Source of the DNA: Antilocapra americana
Lineage: Eukaryota > Chordata > Mammalia > Artiodactyla > Antilocapridae
Assembly: GCA_007570785.1 (NCBI GenBank)
Contig: ML660774.1
Span: 14,407,111 to 14,471,110 of the forward strand
Direction of reading: 5' to 3'
Length of the DNA stretch: 64,000 bases
Below the pieces are notes generated by a model, which did not search any database, was not told the DNA's origin, and saw only the letters and a program-made list of their open reading frames with translations. The translations under genes and the position numbers were made by a program. Positions within the stretch are counted from its first letter, which is position 1, and each line of letters opens with the position of its first letter. Shown one piece after another: positions 1 through 11,603 of this stretch.

Positions 1-1130
1 AATACTTTTGGCTCTGAAATCTAAATGAATTTGCCCTGAACTTCAGCCCTATTTTGGTATAGCAATTTAAAATGCTGCCTAAAGTTAATGAATATTTTGA
101 TTATTTAAGTCTCCTAATAATCCCGTGGGTTAGATACAAGAGGTAGTGTGGTTGATATTACTCAGATTTGTTCACCTTAAGATTTTAGGTTGGAATCCTT
201 ACCAATACAAGACTAAGATTTCACTTTGAGAAGAGGATATAGTCTCTTTGAGAAGAGAAATATTTTAAGGAATGATGCCTGTACTACTCTTTCTTTAACT
301 TTTCCTTTGATTTTTAAATGGAAACTGAAATCCTAGTATAGTTAGTGACAGCTTCACCTATTCCAGTTATTCAAATGATGCATTTCTATTATATCCTGCA
401 CAAAGAAGTAATAAGTATAAAACACACAGAAAGATCATAGCCATCCATCCACTTTAGTTATTAAAGGGCATCTTTACTAGAGTATTGCATTTATAGACAG
501 CCATATTTGGAAGGATACATAAATTTATTTTTGATGATGTTTTTAATGGTGGGGGGTTATTTTATGTTAGGTATTTGTAAAGAATAGCATCCTATCCTTT
601 ATCTAAAACTGTTTTTGTATATAATGCAGGACCACAGTTCATATACTCTTTCTTCTTTTTACCAAAAAATATGACATTTTTTATTCTTCTGTTTTGAGGC
701 TAGAAATTATCATATGAATTAGAGCCAGTATTTTTTGACCAGGAAGTTTGCCTGCCTCCTTTTTCCTGACCATTACAAAAATTAACAGTCTATATTTTCT
801 CTACATCTTATTAAAGTCACATTAAATTATCTGAAATATCCTTTAGCATCTATACAGTGAAGCATAACTGACACTGTGCCCTTTTGGACAATCCTTTCCA
901 AAAGCAATAAACAAAAACATTTATTTAATCAATAAGTTTAAATGTACATATTAATACATGTCTAAGTTATGTTACTTTTTCTGTGTTATTTTGTCTCTCT
1001 TCCTTTTTGGTTTTCATGGTTTCTATAACTTAAGACGCGAGAATTCATCACACCTTTTTGTTTTCCTGAAGTGAGGGTAAAGCAGATCTGTACTTTTTGT
1101 CCCAAATAAATGTTAACAGATGGTTATATT

Positions 1131-1333
1131 ACTGGGGGCTCAGACGGTAAAGTGTCTGCTTGCAATGCAGGAGATGCAGGTTCGATCCCTGTGTTGGGAA
1201 AATCCCCTGGAGAAGGGAATGCAGCCCACTCCAGTATTGTGCTTGGAGAAATCCATGGACAGAAGAGCCTGGCGGGCTACAGTCCACGGGATCGCAGAGT
1301 CAGACACGACGAAACGACTAACACACACACACC
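1131..1333 (+). mobile_element. Bov-tA SINE
   Basis: A tRNA-Glu-like head (GGCTCAGACGGTAAAG...GGTTCGATCCC, with A and B boxes) is followed by the usual body (CCCACTCCAGTATT, ACAGTCCACGGG, CAGACACGACGAAACGACTA) and a short CA tail. Flanking direct repeats ATGGTTATATT (1120-1130) and ATGGTTAGATT (1334-1344) form an 11-bp target-site duplication with one mismatch. Confidence 0.95.
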
Positions 1334-1345
1334 ATGGTTAGATTC

Positions 1346-1528
1346 ACCAGGTAAAATGTATGGTGCCAAGTAAATTTTAAATTTCAAACAAACAACAAAT
1401 GTTTTTTAGTATAAGTATGTCCCCTGCAAGTTTGCATACTTATACTAAAATATGATTCTATGTTTAACCAAACTTCAAACTTTATTCAGTGTTCAGTATT
1501 TAAAATTGCTAAGTCTGGTAACCTCACC
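1346..1528. repeat. MER53-like palindromic DNA transposon (miR-1302-like hairpin)
   Basis: A perfect 16-bp inverted repeat, TTTTAGTATAAGTATG (1404-1419) and its complement (1435-1450), has a 15-nt loop. Weaker complementarity continues outward (TTTGTTGTTTGTTTGAAATT-like on the left arm, ATGTTTAACCAAACTTCAAA on the right). The CATACTTATACTAAA core, the following arm and the terminal CTAAGTCTGGTAACCTCAC resemble the MER53 consensus as I recall it, the element that gave rise to the human miR-1302 family. Outer limits are approximate. Confidence 0.6.
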
Positions 1529-3529
1529 AATAATCTGATATTTGTAGAACTTTGCTGTTGATGTGAAATCTATATTTATACATTTTTAAATTTTTTATAC
1601 TATGAGAGTTTGTTTCTGGCTCAGATGGCTTTTATCCTTCCTCACTGGTTTCCTTTTAGGCATCGTTGTTACTCATTTACTGATGCCATTTTGACTCATT
1701 TGGGACAAAAAGTGAGAGGATGAGACTAACTTTCTCATTATCTGGAAGTCTGAAGCAAGTTAATTATGTTATTTTATGCAGTTTTCAAATTAGATGGTAT
1801 GATTAGGCATTTATTTCTTCAAGAATCTTTTCTTAACAAAATCACCAATATTTTTCTGTGGATACTTAGAACTGAGACCTTTATCAGTTTTTCATCCTCA
1901 TTGTAAAATTAAACATTCGATAACATTCTACTTTCACTTTCACTGATATATCCTGTACTAAGTTACTACATGTGCCATTCTGTTTCAAAATAAATTTTAC
2001 TACTGTTCATTATATGTTTGTGTGATCTGTGTTACATCATAGGTTTCTGGCATCTTATCTGGGAAGTTTTAAAACTTATAAAATAGTAGAAATTAATTTT
2101 TGAACTCTGCACATGGATATCTATGCCATCTGTATCTTACATCTTATTTTAAAATGACAAAGGGGTCTCTCCTTGAGAAATGGAAATATGTACCCTAAAA
2201 TATTGATTCACATGCCACCCTCCACAATCACAAAATCAGAGTTTTATCTAAAAGTATTACTTTACTTCCAAAGACTAATTTCTGAGAATTGTTCACTACA
2301 GAAATAAAATATTTTACAAAATATCAAAGGAGTTTTTCTTAAAGAAATAATTGCTCTCCATGTGTGAAAACAGTTAAATAAATAACTTGTATGCACTACA
2401 TAGCCTCTATAGGAAAAAACGAAACAAAAAACCCGACAACAACTACTGAAATCCAGTAAGAGGTGAACGATTGTGGATAGCTTTTAGTTTACAAACTGAA
2501 ATCTATAATCTTAGGAATTTACTGGAGCAGAACCTTATACATTTACACTTGGAACCATAATATAGATGGAACCATGTAACAGATTTTGAAAACAATTTGC
2601 TGTTTTATATAGAGTCCTCTGGTGATTCTAGTATATTTCTCCATATATACACTTACTTTTAAGGGATTTAAATACTTTCTGTAATTTCCTAATGGCACTT
2701 TCTTCATTGCTTACGGAATCAATTTACTTTAACGTTGTTCTTCATGATAAGTAGAAGCAGCTTAACGTTGAAGGTATAAAATCTGTATTTGTATTTGCAC
2801 TGTATTATCGAGCTGCTGTTGGAGCCATTGATGGAGAAGGTATGACACTCTTACACCAAGATGTTTGAATAAGATTAAACCAAAAGATAATAGATGATTT
2901 ATTTCCAAGGGAAGGATTTCATTTATGTAAAATTACAAAAGAAAAAAAGGAGGCTGTGTTTTTTCATCATCTTTATCAAACGTCTTTTCACTTGATTTTT
3001 GGAAAAGAAAAATCATTTTATTGTTCTCAAATTAGAACTCTTGTCATCCTGGAAAATCAAATGGCAATAACAAATAAAAGTTTAGATAGAATATCATTCA
3101 ACTGCCTGAGCACATGACCTCTTGAGACAACTATGATCCCATATAAAAATGAGTTCTAGCCATTTACGGTTTTAGATTGAGCCTTAAATTCACAAAAGTC
3201 AAAGTAAGGTGCCCTGTTCTCTGCATTTTGATGATCTCTCTAACTAAAGGTGGGAGCTGCTTGTGGATGAATTACTAAATGCCCCATGAAATCCATGCCT
3301 TTAAACAATTAATACTATACTACATCAGAGCTCACTGTCCACATTTTCATTTGAACTTTGCTGTTTGTAGACAGAACCGAATATTGTGACATATCCCTAC
3401 TTCAAATTCACTTACCTGAGAATAAAGGAACAGGAAAGAGGTAGATATTTGTTCTGTGATCAGTGTGTTACAATTTTCACTCAGTCTGAACTTTTATGAA
3501 TGAAAACGTCTTAAAAGGGGTCAGCACGG

Positions 3530-3582
3530 TGGGACTGCAAAGAGTCAGACACAACTTAGCAACTGAACAGCAACTAACAGTG
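3530..3582 (+). mobile_element. Bov-tA/BovB tail remnant
   Basis: Only the terminal part is present: GCAAAGAGTCAGACACAACTTAGCAACTGAACAGCA, split here as CAAAGAGTCAGACACAACTT and AGCAACTGAACAGCA. It is a short 5'-truncated copy. Confidence 0.75.
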
Positions 3583-3772
3583 GGACTTAGACTTACCCTT
3601 TGTAGTCCTTCACTAGCCTGAACTCTTTTTCAGGTTTTCTCTTTTTATTTGCTGTAGTGCTACTTTAGGCTTTCCAATTCTTGGAAGAATATTTAATGCA
3701 TAAAAATGGAAATGAAAACTACTGTGTCTGTCCATCTGCTTATACTGACTCTTGCATTCATGTTGCCCTCAG

Positions 3773-3845
3773 GCACTGAAGGGGCAGTGTTCGGGCACTC
3801 TGTTGAGACACCTCACATCAGAGCAGAACCTTCCCAAGACCTCAG
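3773..3845 (+). CDS. SGCZ: Zeta-sarcoglycan, antepenultimate coding exon (partial gene)
   Basis: Zeta-sarcoglycan is a type II single-pass membrane glycoprotein of the sarcoglycan part of the dystrophin complex at the muscle and nerve cell surface; its C-terminus is extracellular. The acceptor is a short pyrimidine-rich tract ending CCCTCAG, and the donor CAG|GTAAGT is a perfect consensus. The exon supplies two bases of a split codon, 23 full codons reading TEGAVFGHSVETPHIRAEPS then QDL, and two bases of an AGG arginine codon finished by the exon at 17685. The HSVETP/IRAEPSQDLR block is what I recall for zeta-sarcoglycan, not delta or gamma. At 73 nt it has phases on both sides that match the next exon. 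No exon was found upstream in 1-3772. Identification is by recalled family sequence and phase continuity, not by alignment. Confidence 0.93.
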
Positions 3846-4524
3846 GTAAGTCCTGGCCTCTACACCTACGTCATAGTTTCCATCACTGATGATGGCCCTT
3901 GATATATAACGAACCGAAGTAGAAAATATGCTACAAAACTGTATAACGAGTTGACTCTCCCTGTCTACATGGTAAATAGATAATCAGCTATTTGATAGAG
4001 GGCAAGAACATGTGAGTTACTCTTCTATCCTTCTGTATATTTTTCCTTTACAAATGTACAGTGGATGTAAAATAAATATATCAGACAGGAGAAGTGTGGA
4101 AAAGAAAAGAAAAAGCGGTTACTGAGGATGTTGACAGGAGGACTAATACAAATAGGGATTTCAGAAAATCTGATGCAGATAATGAAATATATGGCACACA
4201 TAGGCATTAAAAAGGGGGAGGCAGACAATGAGAGAAGGCTATAAATAGTCAGAGAAGGTTAAGTAGAGGGAAATTCAGAAACCAAAGTAAACAATCATCA
4301 GTAAAAGGCAGAACTTAACTGCCCTATGATGGACTCCTTAATCTTATATATTTGGTGAAATAAGCTCTGTCTGTCAGTTTGAAAGGACAATTTTATAGTG
4401 TATTCTCTTCAGGATAATCATGGCAATCACTGATAAAGGTTAAAATACTAAAATCTAGTCTATTGTTTAGATAAGATAACAATTTATCTATCATTCTTAA
4501 TTCAAGAAATAAGTTACATTCAAT

Positions 4525-4640
4525 ATATATTATATTAATTGTATATAAAATTATATATATTATATAAAACTTGCAGTGGTATATATTGTATATTATATAT
4601 ATATATTTGCAATATATACATATATTAAAATCATTATATC
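4525..4640. repeat. AT-rich low-complexity tract
   Basis: Long runs of TATATA and ATTATATA with short interruptions. No gene-like signal. Confidence 0.85.
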
Positions 4641-4717
4641 TTAAACCAATACAATATTACATTCCAAAAAACCCCGATATTTTCTATCATAAATTTCAAA
4701 TAGGTAAACAGCATACT

Positions 4718-4928
4718 GGACTTCCTTATAGCCCAGATGGTAAAAGAATCTGCCTGTGATGCAGGAGACCTGGGTTTGATCCCTGGGTCAGGAATATCCC
4801 CTGGAGAAGGAAATGGCAACCCACTCCAGTATTCTTGCCTGGAGAATCCCATGGAAAGAGGGGACTGATGGGCTACAGTCCATGAGGTCACAAAGAGTCA
4901 GACACGACTAAGTGACTAACACACACAG
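4718..4928 (+). mobile_element. Bov-tA SINE
   Basis: Complete head (TAGCCCAGATGGTAAAAGAA, GGTTTGATCCC) and body to CGACTAAGTGACTAACACAC. Flanking AGCATACT at 4710-4717 and 4931-4938 is an 8-bp target-site duplication. Confidence 0.95.
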
Positions 4929-5702
4929 ATAGCATACTAAAATGCATTTCCTAAAGACAACCTTACTGATATTAAAAAATTACATTAAAATCATTTTTAA
5001 AGCTAAATTAAAATATTAACCTGAAAGAGTCTTTGTCTTGAGCACACAATAAAATGTTAAGCAAAATACTCATTTTATTTCATGAAGAGCAGTCTCAGTC
5101 CTTCCTATGTGGACGAGTGGAAGAAATACTCAAATAAAATTAGAAAAATCAAGTTGGAAATGTTAATGAAAAAAGTCACACTTTTACAACAGTAAATTTT
5201 GCAGCCCTCATATTTCCATGATAAAAGTCCTTTGAAAATGCAATTTCTCACTAGTTGAGTAGTGCAGATTTAAACAGCTAGTTAATAACAGAGAAAGTGG
5301 CCCTCTTCATGTGATCAAAGTATTTTTAATAAGACAAATATGAAAATTATTTGCTTTATACTGAACCCCAAAGATTTAGGAGTTTGAAGAACATGTGAAA
5401 ACAGTGTCTCATAGTGTGTAATAGTCTTGATTTATGATTCTATTCTCCGTTGACAACTCAACATTTTTGTATAAATTATTTTTTCCTTTTCTACTTAACA
5501 AGGTCGTGTTTGCACTAGAACAGGATCTACATCTTCCTTGTTTATCTTTAGTTCAGTAACAGCCAGGCACTCTATCTCACACATAGTAGTGTTGTTATAA
5601 TTTGTTAATTAGTAAAACTGAATGATGAGGATACTAAATGTCTACTTATAAGGAACGTAGTATCATTTGTTATAGTATCACTAAGGTACATGGGACTAAC
5701 AT

Positions 5703-6141
5703 TCAGTTCAGTTTTGTTCAGTTGCTCAGTCATGTCCAATTCTTTGCAACCCCATGGACTGCAGCACTCCAGGCCTCCCTGTCTGTCACCAACTCCCTGA
5801 GCTTGCTCAAACTCATATCCATCAAGTCAGTGATGCCATCCAACCATCTCATCCTCAGTCGTCCCTTTCTCCTCCTGGCTTCAGTCTTTCCCAGCATCAA
5901 GATCTTTTCCAGTGAGTCAGTTCTTTGTATCAGGTGGCCAAAGCATTAGAGTTTCAGTTTCAACATCAGTCCTTACAATGAATATTCAGGACTGATTTCC
6001 TTTAGGATGGACTGGTTGGATCTCCTTGCAGTCCAAGGGACTCTCCAGAATCTTCTCCAACACCACAGTTCAAAAGCATCAATTCTTTGGCGCTCAGCTT
6101 TCTTCATAGTACAACTCTCACATCCATACACAACTACTGGA
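5703..6141 (-). mobile_element. BovB LINE 3' end, antisense
   Basis: It opens with TTCAGTTCAGTTTTGTTCAGTT, written here as the repeated TTCAGTT tail of BovB, then the complement of the BovB 3' region (GTCCAATTCTTTGCAACC, CATCCAACCATCTCATCC, CTTCTCCAACACCACAGTTC). The 5' end is truncated at the right. Stops interrupt the reverse frame. Confidence 0.9.
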
Positions 6142-6957
6142 AATTCCTACTTTTTTGAGCTGTGTTTTAGCACAGATACCAGTTTCATTCAATAAAAATT
6201 TTAATTACTAAGTTTTAAAAGAAATGTTTCTTTGTTGCCTCTAACATTTTAGTAATTATGTACTCATTTCACAGATTTCATTATGAAAAGCCTATTGCCA
6301 AAAAAAGAGTAAGAACCAATTGTTATTTTTATTACCTTGCTGACGCATCTCAACTTTCCTAAGTATGGATGTGAATTAAATTATAATTAGTATATCATGT
6401 TTCTGGCTTTTATTTTCTAATTATTCATAAATTATTTAAACACTGAGCTAAGCTAGACTTATCTGCTAGTGCTAAAAGCAGATTGGCAGCCCTCAAGATG
6501 TGTGGTACTGATCTAAATTCCAAAACTGAAGCAGAAGCAAAGCACAGTAATGATGGCAGTATTCAATTATTCATTTGTGTACTGAAGATTAAAAGCAGTA
6601 TCTGAGAAGATCCTTACAAGCCCTGCTGACAATCTTCCTTTCAGGGCAATAAGAAGTACCCTGAGCTGATCCCTAAGTCTAATCAACAAGGTGACATTGG
6701 TTGACCAAGTAAATATGTAATTGAGGGGGTAAGAAGTTATGCTGTCCTTGATTTTGTTTTTGTCAAGAATAAAAGACTTTAGAAAGAAACATTTCAAAAA
6801 GTTTATTATGGAGTTTAGGTAATATTTTGGTGTGGATATGTAGTAGGTTGCTATAATTTATTTACTCAGCAGCTGTTTGATGAATGCTTAATATGTGCCA
6901 AGGTCTGCACTAGTCTTCATGTGACTTTTAAACATACATACATAGAGTTTCTTTATT

Positions 6958-7735
6958 TTTCACCACCTTTATGGCAGAAAGTGAAAAACTAAAGGGCCTC
7001 TTGATGAAGGTGAAAGAGGAGAGTGAAAAAGTTGGCTTAAAGCTCAACATTCAGAAAACTAAGATCATGGCATTAAGTCCCATAACTTCATGGCAAATAG
7101 ATGGGGAAACAGTGGAAACAGCAGCTGACTTTATTTTTCTGGGCTCCAAAATCACTACAGATGGTGATTGCAGCCATGAAATTAAAAGACGCTTACTCCT
7201 TGAAAGGAAAGTCATGACCAACCTAGATAGCATATTAAAAAGCAGAGACATCACTTTGTCAACAAAAGTCCGTCTAGTTAAGGCTATGATTTTTCCAATG
7301 GTCATGTATGGATGTGAGAGTTGGACTATAAAGAAAGTTGAGGGCCGAAGAATTGATGCTTTTGAAATGTGGTGTTGGAGAAGGCTCTTGAGAGTGTCTT
7401 GGACTGCTAGGAGATCCAACGAGTTCATCCTAAAGGACGTCAGTCCTGGATGTTCATTAGAAGGACTGATGTTGAAGCTGAAACTCCAATACTTTGGCCA
7501 CCTGATGTGAAGAACCAACACGTTGGAAAAGACCCTGATGCTGGGAAAGATTGAGGGCAGGAGGAGAAGGGGACAAGAGAGGATGAGATGGTTGGATGGC
7601 ATCACTGACTCAATGGACATGGGTTTGGGTGGAGTCCGGGAGTTGGTGATGGACAGGGAGGCCTGGCGTGCTGCGGTTCATGGGGTCGCAAAGAGTGAGA
7701 CACGACTAAGCAACTGAACTGAAGTGAACTGATAC
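6958..7735 (+). mobile_element. BovB LINE 3' end with nearly open reverse-transcriptase tail
   Basis: A 5'-truncated BovB (RTE clade) copy. From 6971 to 7717 one frame encodes the C-terminal part of the RTE reverse transcriptase: GLKLNIQKTKIMA, FLGSKITTDGDCSHEIKRRL, MVMYGCESW, MWCWRRLLRVSWTARRSNEF, then [20 protein letters not shown] and [13 protein letters not shown]. The only break is a TGA at 7508-7510, where I expect an arginine CGA, so a CpG-type C-to-T change is likely. The copy ends with the AGCAACTGAACTGAA tail. The reverse-strand ORF over this region (7051-7620) is its shadow. It lies within an SGCZ intron and is not host coding sequence. Confidence 0.92.
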
Positions 7736-7946
7736 TGGTTTTTGGCAGAGACATATTTGTTAACTAAACAACAAATAGTTATTAAGGACATCATAACCTA
7801 TCCAAGTATAAATGTTCTTTTTCTTTTTATTCTTTAATTAATATGTAGCTAAATTTTGCAGTTCAGTGCAGTTTTTAGTGAGAAGTGATAAAATGTATAA
7901 TGTAATGCCCATTGTCCAAGGATTGTTTGGATCTGCATTCTATTAA

Positions 7947-8100
7947 CTTATCACTCTTACTGCCTTACCACTTTAGGCTACCCTGAGCTTTCTCTAGCTG
8001 CAAAGCACATGGTTTCTGTTTTCACATTTGTATTATTTCCTGTCCATTTGCACACCCTTTATAGTCTCTTCCTGCAAATTAGATCAAACAAATCCCTCGG
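7947..8100. repeat. Long inverted repeat, left arm
   Basis: This is the reverse complement of 8595-8748 at about 90% identity (about 15 mismatches in 154 positions by eye, no clear gaps). Matching blocks include GGGATTTGTTTGATCTAATT, GGAAATAATACAAATGTGA and AAAGCTCAGGGTAGCC as read on the right arm. It matches none of the SINE or LINE families I know. Confidence 0.9.
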
Positions 8101-8408
8101 TCATCATTTCTCACAGTTCAAGAATAAGGCAAGAATCTAGACTTTGAGTCAGAAAAATGAGTTAATATTTAATGATAGAATTGGGATCTATTCTCATATG
8201 TATATAATTTAAAACAAAACTGTGAGCTTGACAGGCTCCTAATTAATCTCTGGAAATATGGAGTTTTAATTTGCATCATCTTGTGTTCAAGGAAAAGCCA
8301 CCAGTTATTAAAAGGTATGGGTTTTTCCCTGAGATAATTTGTCAGTAAAATACTTTGCTGGTATTTTTCTACCTATGAGAAGAAAAAAGTGACGATGAAG
8401 TAGTGTTT

Positions 8409-8500
8409 TTCTCCTCTCCACTTCCCTTCCCCACACCTCTCCTCTCTTCCCTTTTGTCTTCTTCCCTCCCTCTCTTTCCTTCTTCCTTCCTTTTGTTCTT
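8409..8500. repeat. Polypyrimidine (CT-rich) tract
   Basis: Nearly uninterrupted C/T on the + strand with CTTCC/CCCTCC units, lying in the spacer of the inverted repeat at 7947-8748. Confidence 0.85.
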
Positions 8501-8594
8501 TCATTCTCTGTATGTGTTTATATATTTGCTTAGAGTTAGTAGCAAATGTGCATGAGATGCTCCCCTTCACTTGAGAACGGGGAGTAATGATTTT

Positions 8595-8748
8595 CAGAGG
8601 GATTTGTTTGATCTAATTTTCAGGAAGAGACCATAAATGGTGTGCAAATGGGCAGGAAATAATACAAATGTGATAATAGAAACCATGTCCTTTGCAGCTA
8701 AGGAAAGCTCAGGGTAGCCAAAAGTGATAAGACAGTAACAGTGATGAG
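8595..8748. repeat. Long inverted repeat, right arm
   Basis: Partner of 7947-8100 across a 494-bp spacer. Weaker similarity continues a few tens of bases inward (TTGAGAACGGGGAGTAATGA against the complement of the left inner flank) and fades outward. The spacer contains a pyrimidine-rich tract at 8409-8500. Confidence 0.9.
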
Positions 8749-10652
8749 ATAGTATAAGAATATATGTTCAGGTCACAGTTTGCATTGTATTTTTCTTAAA
8801 ACACTTTTCTGTTCAATTCTCCATTTATTTCATCCTTGAAATGGCAAATAATGAGTGCCAACTGTATATATCTCTGGTACTGTATGAAATATTTAGCAAG
8901 AAAAAGATACACCATACTCAAGTTCTACTTAAGTTTCCATTTAGTAATTGCATCTTACAACTTAGAGTCAGAGAAATATGAATAATTTTCTCAGAATGTT
9001 GAGAATTCTGGAGATCTTGACCACTCATTTTCAAATTTGAGAACTGCAGAACACCTTAAAAACAAAATCTTGTTACATTTTTGGCATCTAAACACAGAAA
9101 CTGAATTGCCTGGAAAACATAGGCAAAGGAATGACTTCAGTTCAACATTAATCCTCTCTGCTATAATAATCCCTGAGTACCCACTATGAAAACTCCTCTG
9201 CAGTCCATTACTGTGGTTACTATAATACTATAAAAAGGAGCACAGTTGTTCTTCACTAATCCCAGAGACGAACAACATAGAAATTCACAAGTTCTTCCAA
9301 TACACATGGGCTTCATTTTCAACAGGCCTTTTAGAAAGTATTTTGTAGTAAATACTTTACTTGTAGTAAAATGAATAAGTATATGTGGTAAACTTTCCTC
9401 AGTGAAATCTTGAAAATTTCAATAGAGAAGAAACACAGGGCATCATTTAACTGTTGATATCCTGTTGCCAAAAGTCTACTTATATCGAGATTTAGTCTGA
9501 TTCCAGTCTCCTAATCTGAGCCCATGGCATTCTAAAGGGATTCTAGGCTAGTTTGAGAAATGGAGGGTAACTGGAGAAAATCAGTCCAACCAAAGACTGA
9601 AATTGTAAATGATCTTAATTATTTTTCCTTATGATTTCTGGGCTTTAATCTTGTTTCAAAGGTTTCCCTTTTCTAGATTTGGATTTTTTCTAATTTTATT
9701 GTTTATTTCATACACTACCTTATTTCTTAGTGTTATATTTTGAGTAAATAAAATGGGAAATTACGTTCTGAATTTTCTTCCAGTTTTCTTTTGGAAAATA
9801 GTCTCTATTCATATTTGTATTTTTAACAGATAAATCTAGAAATTATTCTTACAGAGTTTGTTAAGTATCTAATGTTATTTCTTCTGTATGGAAAGTCAAT
9901 TTATTAGGCATCTTTATTAAATAACCTCGTATTTTCTACCCCAAAATGATTGCTACAGCTTGTCAAATATTAACTTCTTATTTATACTTGCCATTTGTTT
10001 TAGATTGTATTGTGATTCACTGACCAAATTTTCTATTTATAATTTTGATGTCATTTTAATTAAAATACTTTTATATTAAGTTCTAACTTTAAAAGGGAGT
10101 CTCCTACTTTACCTTCATTTAACAAATCTGATAACTGTCATACATACTTTTTCTCTAAAAACATTTTGACATTAAGTTTTAAGTTTCAAGAGACTCTACT
10201 GAGATTTTTGTTGGAATTTTATTACATGTTTATTACTTTGACATATTCGAATTTCTATAATATGGAAGTAAATATGAGTTTATTTTTATCCAGAAATACC
10301 TAAAACTCTTGAATTTTCAGGTAAAATATTAATATCAGGTGTATTTTCTAGGTACTCCTCTCCTGGAAATATTGTAAAATGCAGACTTTGAATAATATAA
10401 CATTTATATTAATACTGTGATTTAGCAACAGGAATTACATATTTTTCAGTATTCCTGTATGTCATTAATATCTATATTATAATATAGTCGATAGTCATCA
10501 AACTTTAGCATCAATTAACATTTTTATTTAGATTTTCATAGCACACAGTTTGACAAACCTTACCCCCCAAAACTGGACAATCCTATAAGATCTGTGACCA
10601 CACTTTCTTTCCCCACAACTTATTACAGAAATTCTCAAGCATTTTACATGTT

Positions 10653-10862
10653 GTGCTTAGTCACTCAGTCATGTCGAATTCTTTGCGACCCCATAGACTG
10701 TAGCCCGCCAGGCTTCTCTGCCCATGGGGATTTTCTAGGTAAGAATATTGAAGTGGATTGCCATGCCCTCCTTCAGGTGATCTTCCCAACCCAGGGATTG
10801 GACCCAGGTCTCGTGCATTGCAGGCAGATTCGTTACTGCTGAGCCACCAGGGAAGCCCATAC
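10653..10862 (-). mobile_element. Bov-tA SINE, antisense
   Basis: Reads in complement from GAGCCACCAGGGAAGCCC (head, right) back to CACTCAGTCATGTCGAATTC (tail, left). Direct repeats TACATGTT lie at 10645-10652 and 10863-10870. Confidence 0.93.
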
Positions 10863-11089
10863 TACATGTTAAGAGTATTTTACAGAAAGCACCAATGCCC
10901 TCAGCTAGATTCTTCTAGTATCATTTTTCTCTATGTCTTTAATTATGTATACATTTCCACTACTCACCCACCTATATATCTTATTTTTATTCATTCAAGC
11001 ATAAAGTATAAATCTGTACACTTGTCCTCATCAGTTCAGCATTTACATCATTAACTAGCATTCAAGATCACTTACAGTCTCTTTCCTTT

Positions 11090-11603
11090 CATTGTAAAAT
11101 AATTATGCAGTGATATTCACAAAGCCTAAATGCGTATTTGCTGGGTTTTGAAAAATGTATACACTTGTGTAACCCCAAATTTTGTCAGATAAAAACATCA
11201 TCACTCAAGAAAGTTCCCTCATTTCTTTCCTGGTAAATCCCCACCACGACTCACTAGAAGCAAACTCTACTCTCCTTTTTTTTTAAAAAAAAAAAAACAA
11301 AACCCTGTATTAGGTTAGACTGATTTAGTACTAACATAAATTGATCATAGAAGATGTACTATTCTTTGTAAGATTTATTTCATTCCACACAGTGTTTTTG
11401 AGATCTATCTATGATGTTGTCTGTATCCCCTTCTGCTTTATTGCTGATTGACTGTATGAACATACAATATTTTATTTATGTATTTTCCTAGTTGAAAGAT
11501 GCATGGGATGTATCTAGCCATGTTCAGTTTTACATAAAAATGCCAGAACTTTCCAAAGTGGTTGTATCATTTAACTCTTTGTCAATGAAATTTCAGTTAA
11601 CAG
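11090..11603 (-). mobile_element. Old L1 (L1M-type) fragment, antisense
   Basis: Diverged antisense L1 3'-region phrases: CAGTGTTTTTGAGATCTATC, TTTATTGCTGATTGACTGTA, TTTCCAAAGTGGTTGTATCA. It continues after an insertion at 12480-13290 with older L1 text. It predates the ruminant-specific copies. Confidence 0.6.

Larger units (their letters stand above)
1..3772 (+). other. SGCZ: SGCZ intron, 3' part
   Basis: This is AT-rich intronic sequence leading to the acceptor at 3771-3772. Apart from the SINE at 1131-1333, the MER53-like palindrome at about 1346-1528 and the small SINE remnant near 3530, I recognise nothing in it; no other exon was found. Confidence 0.8.

Noticed and set aside
7051..7620. 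189-codon ORF on the - strand
   Set aside because: Antisense shadow of the BovB reverse-transcriptase frame.
10470..10490. Short AT palindrome (CTATATTATAATATAG)
   Set aside because: Expected by chance in such AT-rich sequence.
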